This document shows, piece by piece, positions 1 to 11,861 of a stretch of 64,000 nt of DNA. The position numbers and the translations under genes were made by a program. The number at the start of each line of letters is the position of its first letter. Position 1 is the stretch's first letter. This DNA is from Vibrio anguillarum (GTDB lineage Bacteria; Pseudomonadota; Gammaproteobacteria; Enterobacterales; Vibrionaceae): positions 1 through 64,000 of the forward strand of contig NZ_JAHGUP010000026.1 of the NCBI RefSeq assembly GCF_001989995.2, read 5' to 3'. The notes beneath the pieces are model-generated. The model was not told the DNA's origin. It made no database searches and saw only the letters and a list, made by a program, of their open reading frames with translations.

Positions 1-298
1 CACCTTCCGTGTACGCACCAAATTTTTTGACCCCTTTGTGATAGGCGTTAAAGGCCACATCGTCGAACCAATGTTTTCGGCCATCTAATTCATATTCTCG
101 GCATTCCCCTTGTACCCGACCTCGCAAGTCAATACTTTTAACACAAGGAGCCATGATGCGATTGAGCTCCATTTTGACCAGTAATTTTGCCGACGGTGAT
201 TCATCTTCTGTCATTTGTGAAAGAAGGTATTCAAAATCAGGTAAACGGTAAGCTGGGATCAAACGCTCTGCGATTGATAGAATTTCAGATTGCTGCAT
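1..298 (-). CDS. plzD: PilZ-domain protein, PlzD-like (partial, 3' end outside the window)
   Basis: Reverse-strand frame open from an ATG at 298 to the window edge, giving about 99 codons (start MQQSEILSIAERL). The visible part is the N-terminal region. It contains the segment DLRGRVQGECREYELDGRK, which looks like the YcgR-N-type domain that precedes a PilZ domain in some proteins. I identify it mainly by place: in Vibrio a PilZ c-di-GMP receptor (PlzD in V. cholerae) lies next to and divergent from radA. The PilZ RxxxR and DxSxxG motifs would lie outside the window, so the c-di-GMP-binding role is inferred. No strong ribosome binding site precedes the ATG (only AGAAAAG). Confidence 0.62.
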   Translation of the reverse strand, partial: MQQSEILSIAERLIPAYRLPDFEYLLSQMTEDESPSAKLLVKMELNRIMAPCVKSIDLRGRVQGECREYELDGRKHWFDDVAFNAYHKGVKKFGAYTEG

Positions 299-489
299 AC
301 TTTTCTGTTAGAGTGTCCGTCTCAAAGATTAATCGGCATCGTTATCATAATCTTTAGTTATCTGTTGCGAAGGTTCAACCTTTATTTAAACGTAAATCAA
401 CCTATATCACTTCATGATTACTTAACAGTTTAATCTTTAAGCTTGAAAAGTATAGGTTACCAACAAGAAACAGGAATTGTTGAGGAAGC

Positions 490-1869
490 ATGGCAAAAGC
501 AAAACGCGCCTATGTATGTAATGATTGCGGCGCAGATTTTCCGCGTTGGCAAGGTCAATGTAGTGCTTGTGGTGCATGGAATACTATCACCGAAGTACGC
601 TTGGCAGCATCGCCGCAGGTTGCACGTAATGAGCGACTAGGTGGTTACGCTGGGGCGGTAACGGAATCACAAGTCCAAGTGCTGTCGGATATTAATCTGC
701 AGGAAGTTCCACGGTTTTCTAGCGGCTTTAAAGAGTTGGACCGAGTATTGGGTGGTGGTGTCGTACCCGGCGCGGCGATTTTAATCGGTGGTAACCCTGG
801 CGCTGGGAAATCGACTTTATTGCTGCAAACCATGTGTCAGCTCGCAGCGTCAATGCCTGCTTTGTATGTCACGGGTGAAGAATCGCTTCAGCAAGTCGCG
901 ATGCGAGCCTCTCGTCTTGGTTTACCTAAAGATAAGCTTAAAATGCTGTCGGAAACCAATGTAGATCGCATTTGCCAAATCGCTGAAAAAGAGCAGCCCC
1001 GCATCATGGTCATAGACTCAATTCAAGTGATGCATGTGGCCGACGTCCAATCCTCTCCCGGTACGGTGGCACAAGTGCGCGAGTCTGCGACAACGCTCAC
1101 ACGCTACGCTAAGCAAAACAACGTTGCCGTATTTTTAGTCGGACACGTTACTAAAGACGGTTCTTTGGCTGGTCCAAAAGTGCTAGAGCATATTATTGAC
1201 TGCTCGGTATTGCTCGACGGAGGGACTGATAGTCGTTTTCGTACATTACGCAGTCACAAGAACCGATTTGGTGCGGTCAATGAACTCGGCGTTTTTGCCA
1301 TGACGGGACAGGGCTTGCGTGAAGTGAGTAATCCTTCTGCCATTTTCCTTTCGCGAGGCGAAGAAGATACTTCGGGCAGTTCGGTGATGGTTGTATGGGA
1401 AGGAACGCGTCCACTGCTAGTGGAGATCCAAGCACTGGTTGACTATTCACAATTAGCGAACCCAAGGCGAGTCGCCGTTGGGCTTGAGCAAAATCGCTTA
1501 TCTTTATTGTTGGCAGTGCTTCACAAGCACGGTGGCTTACAAATGTCCGATCAAGATGTGTTTGTTAATGTGGTTGGTGGCGTTAAAGTGACGGAAACAA
1601 GCGCCGATTTAGCACTTCTTATGGCACTGCTTTCAAGCTTCAGAGATAAACCACTTGCTAAAGATGTTGTGGTGTTTGGCGAAGTCGGTTTGGCCGGAGA
1701 AATTCGCCCAGTACCTAGTGGTCAAGAGCGATTAAATGAAGCATTTAAACATGGTTTTAAGAAAGCAATTATTCCGATGGCGAATATGCCTAAAGGTGGA
1801 ATACCTGGCATGCAATTGCACGGTGTGAAGAAATTATCTGAAGCAATTGAAGCATTTGATGAGTTATAA
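490..1869 (+). CDS. radA: DNA repair protein RadA
   Basis: RadA (Sms), 459 aa, the usual length. It is a RecA-like ATPase that drives branch migration of recombination intermediates in the cytoplasm. Visible domains: an N-terminal four-cysteine zinc finger (C10, C13, C24, C27), a Walker A motif GGNPGAGKST near residues 100-109, the RadA-specific KNRFG motif near 257-261, and a C-terminal Lon-protease-like domain from about residue 290. The start ATG follows GAGGAAGC, a good ribosome binding site. It is divergent from the PilZ gene across about 190 bp and reads toward fusA2, but the 160-bp gap suggests separate transcription. Confidence 0.96.
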   Translation: MAKAKRAYVCNDCGADFPRWQGQCSACGAWNTITEVRLAASPQVARNERLGGYAGAVTESQVQVLSDINLQEVPRFSSGFKELDRVLGGGVVPGAAILIGGNPGAGKSTLLLQTMCQLAASMPALYVTGEESLQQVAMRASRLGLPKDKLKMLSETNVDRICQIAEKEQPRIMVIDSIQVMHVADVQSSPGTVAQVRESATTLTRYAKQNNVAVFLVGHVTKDGSLAGPKVLEHIIDCSVLLDGGTDSRFRTLRSHKNRFGAVNELGVFAMTGQGLREVSNPSAIFLSRGEEDTSGSSVMVVWEGTRPLLVEIQALVDYSQLANPRRVAVGLEQNRLSLLLAVLHKHGGLQMSDQDVFVNVVGGVKVTETSADLALLMALLSSFRDKPLAKDVVVFGEVGLAGEIRPVPSGQERLNEAFKHGFKKAIIPMANMPKGGIPGMQLHGVKKLSEAIEAFDEL

Positions 1870-2031
1870 ATCTTAATTAAACTCGCCTCTTTTACGGTTA
1901 TGACCTATATTTCACCGACAGTTCGTAACCGTACTATATTTTTTTTCAAGCAAGCGTATGCAAGGGTATCAGTCTTGACAGATTGTGATATACTCTGCGC
2001 GCACTTTATACCTTATTAACAGAGTAAGACA

Positions 2032-4125
<2,094 letters not shown>

Positions 4126-4148
4126 TTCTTAAAAGCTAAGCTGAACGT

Positions 4149-4185
4149 AAAAAGCCCCACCAGTGAAAGCTGGTGGGGCTTTTTT
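4149..4185 (+). terminator. Rho-independent terminator of fusA2
   Basis: A perfect GC-rich stem (GCCCCACCAG, loop TGAAAG, CTGGTGGGGC) is followed by seven T residues and preceded by A residues. It lies 25 bp after the fusA2 stop codon. Confidence 0.95.
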
Positions 4186-4293
4186 ATGTAACAACGAAAT
4201 AGAAAAGGGCATAAAAACCGATAAAAGCAGAACCGATAAAAGTGGAAACTGCCGGGCGAAGGTAGTTTATGCTACTCAATTTATATCGTTTAG

Positions 4294-4506
4294 TTAGCCC
4301 TTAAGGTTGATATAGATTTCTTCAACTTTAATACGTGCCCATTCAGTTTTACGTAAAAACTTCAAGCTTGATTTAATACTCGGATCCTTTTTAAAGCAGT
4401 TAATATTGACCATGTAGCTGAGCTCTTCCCAGCCATAGTATTCAACGAGATCCGTGAGTAGTTTTTCTAAAGTGACCCCATGCAGCGGGTTATTATCTTG
4501 TGTCAT
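4294..4506 (-). CDS. VF530-family (DUF2132) small DNA-binding protein
   Basis: A 70-aa cytoplasmic protein starting [21 protein letters not shown]. The pattern [12 protein letters not shown], then YYGWEEL, then [22 protein letters not shown] is typical of the VF530/DUF2132 family, named after a Vibrio fischeri protein of known fold. These proteins are described as DNA-binding, but the cellular role is not established. It converges on fusA2 and stands alone. The codons are ordinary for the region, and the ATG follows no strong ribosome binding site. Confidence 0.85.
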   Translation of the reverse strand: MTQDNNPLHGVTLEKLLTDLVEYYGWEELSYMVNINCFKKDPSIKSSLKFLRKTEWARIKVEEIYINLKG

Positions 4507-4660
4507 GATTCAATTATTCAATAGCGTTATTTAAGCTAAGTATAGCAGGCACAGGAGTTAAATTAGGACAAAATATTAGGCAATATAGGAGGTTGTTAGT
4601 GTGAAAACTTGGTGTATTGGCAGGTTAGAGGCTAAGTCCAACCTGCTCAATTAGAATGGA

Positions 4661-6349
4661 TTACTCTTCCCAAACAACCAGTTGTCCTTTTGGCCAATTG
4701 TGCCCCATTTCATGATATTTCTGTTCTAATACATGCCGCTTGATTTTTAAGGTAGGAGTGAGGACACCATTTTCGATTGACCATGGCTCCTTTATCATTA
4801 GCACGCCTTTGATTTGCTCATGCGATTCCAATTCCTCATTCATCCGCTTAATGACTTTTTGAGTAGTACGCTCATAACGAACGCGATCAAAATGAGGGAA
4901 ATTATGTGGAACAACTAGCAAAATAGGGGCGGGAAGCCCTAAGCCAATCAGACACATCATCTCGACTCGAGTGTATTCGAACAGTTTATTTTCGATAGGT
5001 ACGGGAGCCACAAACTTGCCTTTGGCTGTTTTAAAGGTATCCTTTTTGCGCCCTTGAATGGTGAGATAACCTTCAGCATCAATAAAACCGATATCGCCGG
5101 TATGTAGCCATCCTTCTTTATCAAATGACTCTTGAGTTGCAATGTCATTTTTATAATAGCCAGAAAATAGTCCTTGGCCACGCACCATAATCTCATGATC
5201 ATTATTAGCGATTTTAAGTTCGATTCCTGGGCCTGCTCGTCCAACCGACCCCAATTTGTCGGCTCTAAACGGGTAGTTCAGGGTGCTATAAGCAAAAGAT
5301 TCTGTCATGCCCCAAGCTTCGGTAATGTTCAGCCCAATTTGGTGATACCACTCTAATAACGCCGGTGATACGGGAGCAGAGCCACAACCAAGCACACGTG
5401 CTTGATCAAGCCCTAAGCCATCAGCAAGTTTCTTCTTAATCAGCGTACTTACAAAAGGGATCTTTAGCAGAAAATTGAGCTTTTTCTGCGGTAATTTGTC
5501 TTGAATGCGTTGCTGAAATAGAGTCCATAACCTTGGTACTGAGATAAAGAGCGTCGGGCGATGCATTTTGACATCTTCAATAAAGGTGTCTAATGATTCA
5601 GGGAAAGCCGTTTGTACCCCACCCATGATGGAAGAGCCCAAAATATAAACACGTTCAGTAATATGAGCTAAAGGGAGGTAGGAAAATAAACGGTCGTTTT
5701 CTTGAATGCCAATGTGGTTTATAAGCTGCTGAGCTGACCAGCTAAATGCACCGTAGGTCAGCATAGCCCCTTTCGGCAAGCCCGACGTACCCGATGTATA
5801 GACTAAAGACATCAACTTGTTGTCATAATGTACAGGGCGTTCTGTGCTTGGCGGATAGTGCTCAATCAATTTTGTAAACAGGTGATCGCAAGTGGGAGCT
5901 GAATCATAGGGTAGTGCAATACTGATGATATCTGGCAAATGGTTCAATACTTGTTGGGTGGCTTGGCCGTTATCGAGTTTACCCACAATGACTATTTTTG
6001 TTTCGCTATGGGTGAGACAGTATTCGATGGTGTCGGCGCCAGCCGTTGGAAAAATGGGAACACTGACAAAGTCGCCGAGCATCATTGCGAGATCACACAC
6101 AAACCATTCAGCGCAGTTTTTGGAAATGAGTGCAATTTTATCTTGGGGTTTTGCCCCTAGCGCTTGTAGCGCCGAGGCGAGCCTGAGTGCTTTGTCGGCC
6201 ACTTCAGCATAGGTGTATTCAACAAATTTTCGGTTAATAATTTGTCTTAAATAAACTTGGTTGGGGCGTTCCGCTGCCCATTTCAAGATCATTTCATTCG
6301 GTGGTGGGAGAGCACAAGTTGCTTTGCTTAACTCGTTAGGCTGGATCAT
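4661..6349 (-). CDS. AMP-binding long-chain acyl-CoA synthetase family protein
   Basis: Adenylate-forming enzyme, 562 aa, of the long-chain fatty acid:CoA ligase (FAA1-like) group. The AMP-binding signature YTSGTSGLPKG is near residues 184-194. Other family motifs include AWGMTESFA, GWLHTGDIG and the hinge/A8 region QGRKKDTFKTAKGKFV. It should activate a fatty acid to acyl-AMP and then acyl-CoA. No transmembrane segment or signal peptide is seen. It is the only gene in its unit; a divergent partner is absent. Substrate chain length cannot be read from sequence, and this is probably not the main FadD because the neighbours have no link to beta-oxidation. Confidence 0.88.
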   Translation of the reverse strand: MIQPNELSKATCALPPPNEMILKWAAERPNQVYLRQIINRKFVEYTYAEVADKALRLASALQALGAKPQDKIALISKNCAEWFVCDLAMMLGDFVSVPIFPTAGADTIEYCLTHSETKIVIVGKLDNGQATQQVLNHLPDIISIALPYDSAPTCDHLFTKLIEHYPPSTERPVHYDNKLMSLVYTSGTSGLPKGAMLTYGAFSWSAQQLINHIGIQENDRLFSYLPLAHITERVYILGSSIMGGVQTAFPESLDTFIEDVKMHRPTLFISVPRLWTLFQQRIQDKLPQKKLNFLLKIPFVSTLIKKKLADGLGLDQARVLGCGSAPVSPALLEWYHQIGLNITEAWGMTESFAYSTLNYPFRADKLGSVGRAGPGIELKIANNDHEIMVRGQGLFSGYYKNDIATQESFDKEGWLHTGDIGFIDAEGYLTIQGRKKDTFKTAKGKFVAPVPIENKLFEYTRVEMMCLIGLGLPAPILLVVPHNFPHFDRVRYERTTQKVIKRMNEELESHEQIKGVLMIKEPWSIENGVLTPTLKIKRHVLEQKYHEMGHNWPKGQLVVWEE

Positions 6350-6525
6350 TCTCTAACTCCATGTTATTGGCAAAAATATTATTGTTTTTATGTTAATGTT
6401 TTGTTAACTCTAGCATGGTGGAATGGTTAGGTAAAAGAAGATTGTAGTTACTAAACGTTAAAGTTGCGCGCTGGATTCACTTTCTTATTTTGACACTATT
6501 AACTCAGAGTGACGTTTATTTCTGT

Positions 6526-7674
6526 TCAGTTGAATCTATCCTTCGGGTCAATTTCTGGGTGGGTATCAATCACTTGTTTTAAGTACTCTTGATGATAGCG
6601 AAGGGCATTGACACAGTGTTTATCAAGCTTGCCGCTCACGACCATTTTTTCCAGTTCGAGAAGGGCAAAAGGAACAGACCAAGCTTGTTTGTATGGACGA
6701 TGGCTTGTTAAGGCATCAAAGACGTTGGCAACAGCAATAATGCGTGCCGATATCGGGATATTGTCTTGCATTAGGCCGTAAGGGTAGCCACTGCCATCCA
6801 AAAACTCATGATGATAAGCGACGATCTCTTTTAATATGGATATGCAAGGGTGATCAGGTGTACCTATGTCATCAATAATTTGATTAATGATTTCAATCCC
6901 TTTTTCTATGTGGCTATACAGTTGAGCACGCTCTGGTTTATCTAATGTATTCGGGTTAAGTAATAAGCTTGTCGGTAGGGCAAGTTTGCCTATGTCGTGA
7001 TAGCGCGAAAACTGGATAATGTTATCAATGGTTTCATCATCCAGTTGATAAATGTCAGCAACCTCAGTAGCGATGACTTTGGCATAACAGCTAATACGTT
7101 CTTTATGCTCTTTCGATTCCAGTTGATGCTCTGGGGAGCGCGCTTGAGTCAAATTTACAGTCTCTAAAATAGTGTGGACTAAATCGTATTCAGAGCAAAC
7201 TGCAAAGCGAATCATCTCAATAAAAGGTTCTACATTCTGCTTTACCTGTTCGGTAAACAAATGGCTTTGACACGAGTTGAGGAAAATAAAGCCAATAAAT
7301 ACTTGCTGGTGGTAAGTCGGAATCGCCAGTGATGAACAATAACCTTGCTCAATTAGCCAGCGAGTATGAGGATAGTCTGGCTTCAATTGGATTGGGATAT
7401 TTTCAACGCTACGACTCTGGCCGTTTTGTGCGCATTGCTTAAGGACTGGAAGCTCAGCAAGTGGAAACTCGTAATGTATAAGCTCGCCCCCGTGAAAGGT
7501 GCTGTCGGCGTAGGTTTTCAAATTATCATGATGATGGTCGTATAGCGCAAAAGAGATACGGTCAATCTCTGGGACTTTGACTTGCATTCGTTGGTGTATG
7601 TTAGCCAGTTGCTTATTGAGTGGACCAACATGTGGAAAATAGGCGTGCTCGCAACCTTTGCTATGCGTATCCAT
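6526..7674 (-). CDS. GAF-like / HD-GYP domain c-di-GMP phosphodiesterase
   Basis: A 382-aa protein. The N-terminal 170 residues resemble a GAF sensory domain. The C-terminal half is an HD-GYP domain with the HD pair in RYHDIGK near residue 224 and the signature HHEFLDGSGYP near 285-295, followed by IIAVANVFDALTSHRPYK. HD-GYP proteins with these metal ligands hydrolyse c-di-GMP. All key residues appear intact, so activity is expected. In V. cholerae an HD-GYP protein occupies the same place, upstream of the ligase gene. The start is supported by an AGAGGAA ribosome binding site eight bases before the ATG. The N-terminal ligand is unknown. Confidence 0.9.
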   Translation of the reverse strand: MDTHSKGCEHAYFPHVGPLNKQLANIHQRMQVKVPEIDRISFALYDHHHDNLKTYADSTFHGGELIHYEFPLAELPVLKQCAQNGQSRSVENIPIQLKPDYPHTRWLIEQGYCSSLAIPTYHQQVFIGFIFLNSCQSHLFTEQVKQNVEPFIEMIRFAVCSEYDLVHTILETVNLTQARSPEHQLESKEHKERISCYAKVIATEVADIYQLDDETIDNIIQFSRYHDIGKLALPTSLLLNPNTLDKPERAQLYSHIEKGIEIINQIIDDIGTPDHPCISILKEIVAYHHEFLDGSGYPYGLMQDNIPISARIIAVANVFDALTSHRPYKQAWSVPFALLELEKMVVSGKLDKHCVNALRYHQEYLKQVIDTHPEIDPKDRFN

Positions 7675-7784
7675 CGCGTGTTCCTCTGCGCTACAGGGTC
7701 TCCAAGGTTGAAATGGAGAAGATCTTCTAATTGATAAGTTTAGAACAGATAAGCGATGCGTGCGTGAAATTTAAATAAAAAATG

Positions 7785-7796
7785 GGTTATATAACC
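7785..7796. promoter_or_regulatory. Perfect palindrome, possible operator
   Basis: GGTTATATAACC is a perfect 12-bp palindrome, nearly extended to 16 bp. It lies in the 224-bp gap about 110 bp upstream of the HD-GYP gene start and after the chrA stop codon. Its place suits an operator or an AT-rich promoter element for the HD-GYP gene. I do not recognise the binding protein. Confidence 0.3.
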
Positions 7797-7898
7797 AAGC
7801 AATATGAGGTGGTACTGGAAAGCCGTTGGATGACGCAGGGTCACTAGATAAATACGGCTATTTGACGCCATTTTTAGTCACAAGGCGTATGGCCAATT

Positions 7899-9047
7899 TC
7901 AGTTTAATCCAAGTGCAATACCACTGAGCATAAAGAATATAACCAGCCAGACAATAGGCAGTTTGAGCTGTTTTAGTAGGTAAAAACCGGTCAGAACGAT
8001 CGCCATATCTAGATGATTGCTGACCGAGCTTGTAAATACAGGGTGATATAAGGCTGAGAGCAGCAAACCAACGACGGCGGCGTTAACACCGTTAATTGCT
8101 CCTGATACTGATCGATAGTTTGCTAAGGCTTGCCAATTTTTAAGCACGCCGAGCAGTAACAAAAAACCCGGCAAAAAGACGGCAATGGTCGCCAGCGTTG
8201 CGCCTAAGATTGGCGCTTGTGGTAGTAGAGCGTAGCCAATGTAAGTGGCGAAGGTAAACATTGGACCAGGAACCGCTTGTGCTGCGGCATATCCTGTTAA
8301 AAACAGATCCGGGTCAAGTGCGTCGCCAACCAAATTTTGCAGCAATGGAAGTACGACATGCCCGCCGCCAAACACTAAGCTACCCGCTTGATAAAAGTGG
8401 TTAAATAGAGCGATTTCAGGCATCAAGTGGGCGGAAAAAGGCAAACCGACTAGTAAGCCAATAAAGAGAGCGAAAGGGACGAAAGCGGGGACAAATGAAC
8501 GTTCAGTGGCTAAATCTTGACTAGGGAGCCATTTCACTCCGATCAGCGCTGCCCCAATGAGAACTCCGATTTGCGTTCCAATACTGGGTGTAACAATCAG
8601 CATCACAGCGGTGGCCACACACAACCCAACGGTTAAGCGATTCTTACAGAAGTTTTTATACATTCCCCATGTGGCATCCGCGACAACCACAACGGCTAGC
8701 AGTTTTAAGCCGTGAATCACGTTTTGAAATAAGGGGGTTTGTAGTAATTGGCTGCTGGCGATGGCAAGGGCAACCATGATCAAAACCGAAGGGAGTGTAA
8801 AACCAGCAAAAGCGGCGCATCCACCCAATAAGCCACCACGATGGTATCCTAGTGCAAACCCAACTTGGCTTGAACCTGGCCCTGGCAAAAACTGGCTTAA
8901 GGCAACGATCTGTGCGTATTCTTTATCTTCAATCCATTTTAATTTTTCAACGAATGTATTGCGGAAATAACCAATGTGAGCGGCTGGCCCACCAAAGCTT
9001 ATCCACCCAAGCAGAAAAAAAGTTTTGAAAATAGTAAACATGTGCAT
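7899..9047 (-). CDS. chrA: Chromate transporter family protein ChrA
   Basis: A membrane protein of 382 aa (from ATG 9047) with two repeated CHR domains. The first half has LGWISFGGPAAHIGYFR and LPGPGSSQVGFALGYHRGG; the second repeats the theme as AGSLVFGGGHVVLPLL and AAQAVPGPMFTFATYIGY. Such proteins are proton-linked exporters of chromate, or possibly sulfate-like oxyanions. I chose ATG 9047 because AAGAG lies just before it; a GTG two codons upstream (9053) and an ATG at 9041 are alternatives. No chrB or other resistance gene is near, so a role in chromate resistance is inferred from the family only. Confidence 0.88.
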   Translation of the reverse strand: MHMFTIFKTFFLLGWISFGGPAAHIGYFRNTFVEKLKWIEDKEYAQIVALSQFLPGPGSSQVGFALGYHRGGLLGGCAAFAGFTLPSVLIMVALAIASSQLLQTPLFQNVIHGLKLLAVVVVADATWGMYKNFCKNRLTVGLCVATAVMLIVTPSIGTQIGVLIGAALIGVKWLPSQDLATERSFVPAFVPFALFIGLLVGLPFSAHLMPEIALFNHFYQAGSLVFGGGHVVLPLLQNLVGDALDPDLFLTGYAAAQAVPGPMFTFATYIGYALLPQAPILGATLATIAVFLPGFLLLLGVLKNWQALANYRSVSGAINGVNAAVVGLLLSALYHPVFTSSVSNHLDMAIVLTGFYLLKQLKLPIVWLVIFFMLSGIALGLN

Positions 9048-9161
9048 AAGCACTCTTAAAGAGACGTTGTTTCGCTACTTTAAAAGGATGTTTGAGCAGA
9101 TTCAAATTTAATCCTTAACCATTTGTAAACCGCAGAAAAACGATAAACAGACAGGCATGGG

Positions 9162-10505
9162 TTAACTGAGTTTAAACTTAGTCCAAGCCTTAGATCGCCA
9201 ACGCCTAAACATGATGATGCCTCTAAACCATTCATCCACCGAAATGGCCACCCATGCACCCATAACTCCCCATCCCCAATGTAGGCCAAATAAGTAAGTT
9301 AAACCTGCGCCAAAAGTCCACATGCTTAATATGCCCATCTGCACTGGAAAGCGAATGTCTCCTGCGCCTTTGAGTGCGGCAATAAAAATTAGGTTAAACG
9401 TGCGCCCGGCTTCCATTGCAATGGAGCCAGCAATTAACCCTGCGACCAAGGCCGTTATCTCAGGATCAGAAGTGAAGAGGGCGATGATGTCAGCGCGCAG
9501 TAGATAAATTGAGGTCGTCAATGTGCTGGAGACGAGAAAGCCAACCACAAAATATTGTTGAACTTTAGTCAGAATCTCATCCACCCAACCTTTACCAATG
9601 TAGTAGCTAGTTTGAATTTGCCCGGCTTGCCCAAGAGCCACTGAGAATGCAAAGGCGAGACGGGCAATGTTTTGCGCATAAGTAAACGCGGCCAATGAAG
9701 CCGTGCCCATTTTTACAACGAAAAAAATCACCGTCAGTTGCATCATGTTATAGGAAAGAATCTCTCCCGCATTCATCATGCCGATCTTGATGATCTTCTG
9801 GTATAGCGGCTTCGGGATGATTTTCCACTCTTTCACCGGTAGTGATATGTGGTAGTACTTAACGGTGTAGTACAGCAAAATAGTGCTGACAATTTGGCTG
9901 AACACTGTTGATATCGCAACCCCTTGTACACCGTAGACGGGCAGTCCAAAGGGTTGAAAAATAGCAATATAGTTACCGATTATATTCAATAATCCGGCAA
10001 ATAAATTAATGAACATCGGCGCTTTGGAGTAGCCGTTACTGCGCAAAATCGTCGCCAGTACAATGCCGATGGTAACGTTTACTGTAAAGCTGCCACTGAT
10101 AACCAGATATTCATAGCCATATTGTGCAACCTGCGCTTCTAGGCCGTAGGCATTCATGACTGAATTAGCGCTCAAATAAGCGGCTAAACTGAGCGATGAG
10201 CCAATGATTAATCCAAGCAGTAAACTGGCCACCCCAACATGTGCCGATTCACTTTGGCGGCCAGAGCCATTGTATTGTCCAATCAGGATCCCTGTACCAC
10301 TGCTGACCATCATTGAGACAATCAGCAAGAAAAAATTGATTTGAGTGATAACCCCAACCGCTGATACAGCCTTGTCTGAATAACTACTCAGCATAAACAC
10401 ATCACTGGTGTTAATCGCCGTCCGTAATAAAATCTCAATAAAGATCGGCCAAGTCAAAGTGACGATATTCATTCGGTTATTCAGTTCTACACGGCTTTGG
10501 GTCAT
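9162..10505 (-). CDS. MATE family efflux protein
   Basis: Polytopic inner-membrane protein, 447 aa, about 12 hydrophobic segments, of the multidrug and toxic compound extrusion family, which exports cationic drugs against Na+ or H+ entry. The two-fold family pattern is visible: TWPIFIEILLRTAINTSD at the start and conserved GTGILIGQYNGSG. Vibrios have several MATE proteins and this one cannot be given a name such as norM with confidence. It is divergent from galT, with about 290 bp between. It ends about 110 bp before the chrA start. Substrate unknown. Confidence 0.9.
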   Translation of the reverse strand: MTQSRVELNNRMNIVTLTWPIFIEILLRTAINTSDVFMLSSYSDKAVSAVGVITQINFFLLIVSMMVSSGTGILIGQYNGSGRQSESAHVGVASLLLGLIIGSSLSLAAYLSANSVMNAYGLEAQVAQYGYEYLVISGSFTVNVTIGIVLATILRSNGYSKAPMFINLFAGLLNIIGNYIAIFQPFGLPVYGVQGVAISTVFSQIVSTILLYYTVKYYHISLPVKEWKIIPKPLYQKIIKIGMMNAGEILSYNMMQLTVIFFVVKMGTASLAAFTYAQNIARLAFAFSVALGQAGQIQTSYYIGKGWVDEILTKVQQYFVVGFLVSSTLTTSIYLLRADIIALFTSDPEITALVAGLIAGSIAMEAGRTFNLIFIAALKGAGDIRFPVQMGILSMWTFGAGLTYLFGLHWGWGVMGAWVAISVDEWFRGIIMFRRWRSKAWTKFKLS

Positions 10506-10655
10506 GGGCTAAAACTCAGCAAGGTAAGTCGAACTAGAGAAGATGATGGTGCAAGGTGGTGGGCAGCAAAACATCTCACTAGAGCCTACCTGTGCGTATT
10601 GTATACGTAATTTAAATAAAATCAGTTAAGTGAAGGGAATTGTTTTAGAGTTTTC

Positions 10656-10671
10656 ATGGAAACGTTTACAT
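10656..10671. promoter_or_regulatory. GalR/LacI-type operator upstream of galT
   Basis: ATGGAAACGTTTACAT is a near-perfect palindrome around AAACGTTT, the core of LacI-family (GalR/GalS/PurR/CytR) operators. It lies 126-141 bp upstream of the galT start. A matching site occurs in front of galR, which encodes the only LacI-family protein in the window. Repression of galTKM relieved by galactose is therefore likely. A weak CRP-like half-site (GATCACA) lies just downstream. The rest of the 290-bp gap shows nothing else clear. Confidence 0.65.
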
Positions 10672-10796
10672 TGTGGTGTTTTGATCACAGATTGAAAGCG
10701 AGTAAGGCTGTTAGACTTTTTCCAGAGTGATAATCAGCTTAATTTTTATCTGGCGTGATGTGCTGGACTATCAAATAGCATAATTGAGTAAGCAAT

Positions 10797-11849
10797 ATGT
10801 CGAATGTTGAATTTAACCCAGTGGATCATCCACATCGTCGCTACAACCCACTCACGGGGCAGTGGATTTTAGTCTCACCACATCGCGCTAAACGCCCTTG
10901 GAGCGGGGCTGATGAAAAGCCAGCGGTAGATGAACTGCCAAGTTATGATCAGAAGTGTTTTCTTTGTCCGACAAACGAGCGTATCTCTGGTGATGTCAAC
11001 CCAGACTACCAAGGTACATACGTATTCAACAACGACTTCGCAGCACTGATGGTAGATTCGCCAGATGCACCGGAGTCCGATAGCCCTCTATTCAAAACTC
11101 AAGGTGTGCGTGGTTTGAGCCGAGTGATTTGTTTCTCTCCAGATCACAGCAAAACTCTGCCAGAGTTACCCGTGGGCAACATTCGCAGCGTGATTGATAC
11201 GTGGAACGATCAAATCGAAGAGTTAGGTAAAGAGTACGTTTGGGTGCAAGCATTTGAGAACAAAGGCGAAACCATGGGTTGTTCCCAACCTCACCCACAC
11301 GGCCAAATCTGGGCTAATAGCTTCTTACCCAATGAAATTGAACGCAAGGAGCACAACCTAAAAGCGTATTACCAACAGCAGGGTAGTAACCTGCTGGTGG
11401 ATTATGTGCAAGCTGAGCTGAAAGATGGCTCACGCATTGTGCTGGAAACAGAGCATTGGGTGGCTGTTGTGCCTTACTGGGCTGCATGGCCATTTGAAAC
11501 CATGTTGCTGCCAAAAACGCATATCCGTCGCATGAGTGAGTTGAGTGATGCGCAACGTGACGATCTCGCCGTTGCGATCAAAAAACTGACCAGCCGTTAC
11601 GACAACCTGTTCCAATGTTCTTTCCCTTATTCTATGGGCTGGCATTACGCGCCTTTCTTTGAAGAGGGTACGAACATTGACCATTGGCAACTGCATGCAC
11701 TGTTCTACCCACCACTGCTGCGCAGTGCCTCGATTCGTAAGTTTATGGTGGGTTATGAAATGTTGGCTGAAAGCCAACGAGATTTAACCGCAGAACAAGC
11801 GGCGCAGCGTCTGCGCGAGCTAAGTGATGTTCACTACAAAGAGCAGTAA
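10797..11849 (+). CDS. galT: Galactose-1-phosphate uridylyltransferase
   Basis: GalT, 350 aa, catalyses UDP-glucose + galactose-1-phosphate to glucose-1-phosphate + UDP-galactose in the Leloir pathway. The active-site motif HPHGQ is near residues 166-170 (nucleophilic second His). The N-terminal zinc ligands appear as CFLC (C54, C57). Family length and ends are normal, starting close to [20 protein letters not shown]. It is the first gene of a galT-galK-galM unit under a LacI-type operator. No galE lies beside it, so UDP-galactose 4-epimerase must be encoded elsewhere. Confidence 0.97.
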   Translation: MSNVEFNPVDHPHRRYNPLTGQWILVSPHRAKRPWSGADEKPAVDELPSYDQKCFLCPTNERISGDVNPDYQGTYVFNNDFAALMVDSPDAPESDSPLFKTQGVRGLSRVICFSPDHSKTLPELPVGNIRSVIDTWNDQIEELGKEYVWVQAFENKGETMGCSQPHPHGQIWANSFLPNEIERKEHNLKAYYQQQGSNLLVDYVQAELKDGSRIVLETEHWVAVVPYWAAWPFETMLLPKTHIRRMSELSDAQRDDLAVAIKKLTSRYDNLFQCSFPYSMGWHYAPFFEEGTNIDHWQLHALFYPPLLRSASIRKFMVGYEMLAESQRDLTAEQAAQRLRELSDVHYKEQ

Positions 11850-11861
11850 CGTCATCTGTGC

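Noticed and set aside
1974..1994. TTGACA and TATACT before fusA2 as a promoter
   Set aside because: The two hexamers are only 8 bp apart, so they cannot form one sigma-70 promoter; TATACT alone may still be a -10 element.
4624..4651. Inverted repeat GCAGGTT/AACCTGC after the acyl-CoA ligase as a terminator
   Set aside because: The loop is long and no T run follows on the gene strand.
10671..10690. CRP site in front of galT
   Set aside because: Only the right half (GATCACA) fits; the left half TGGTG is a poor match at the required spacing.
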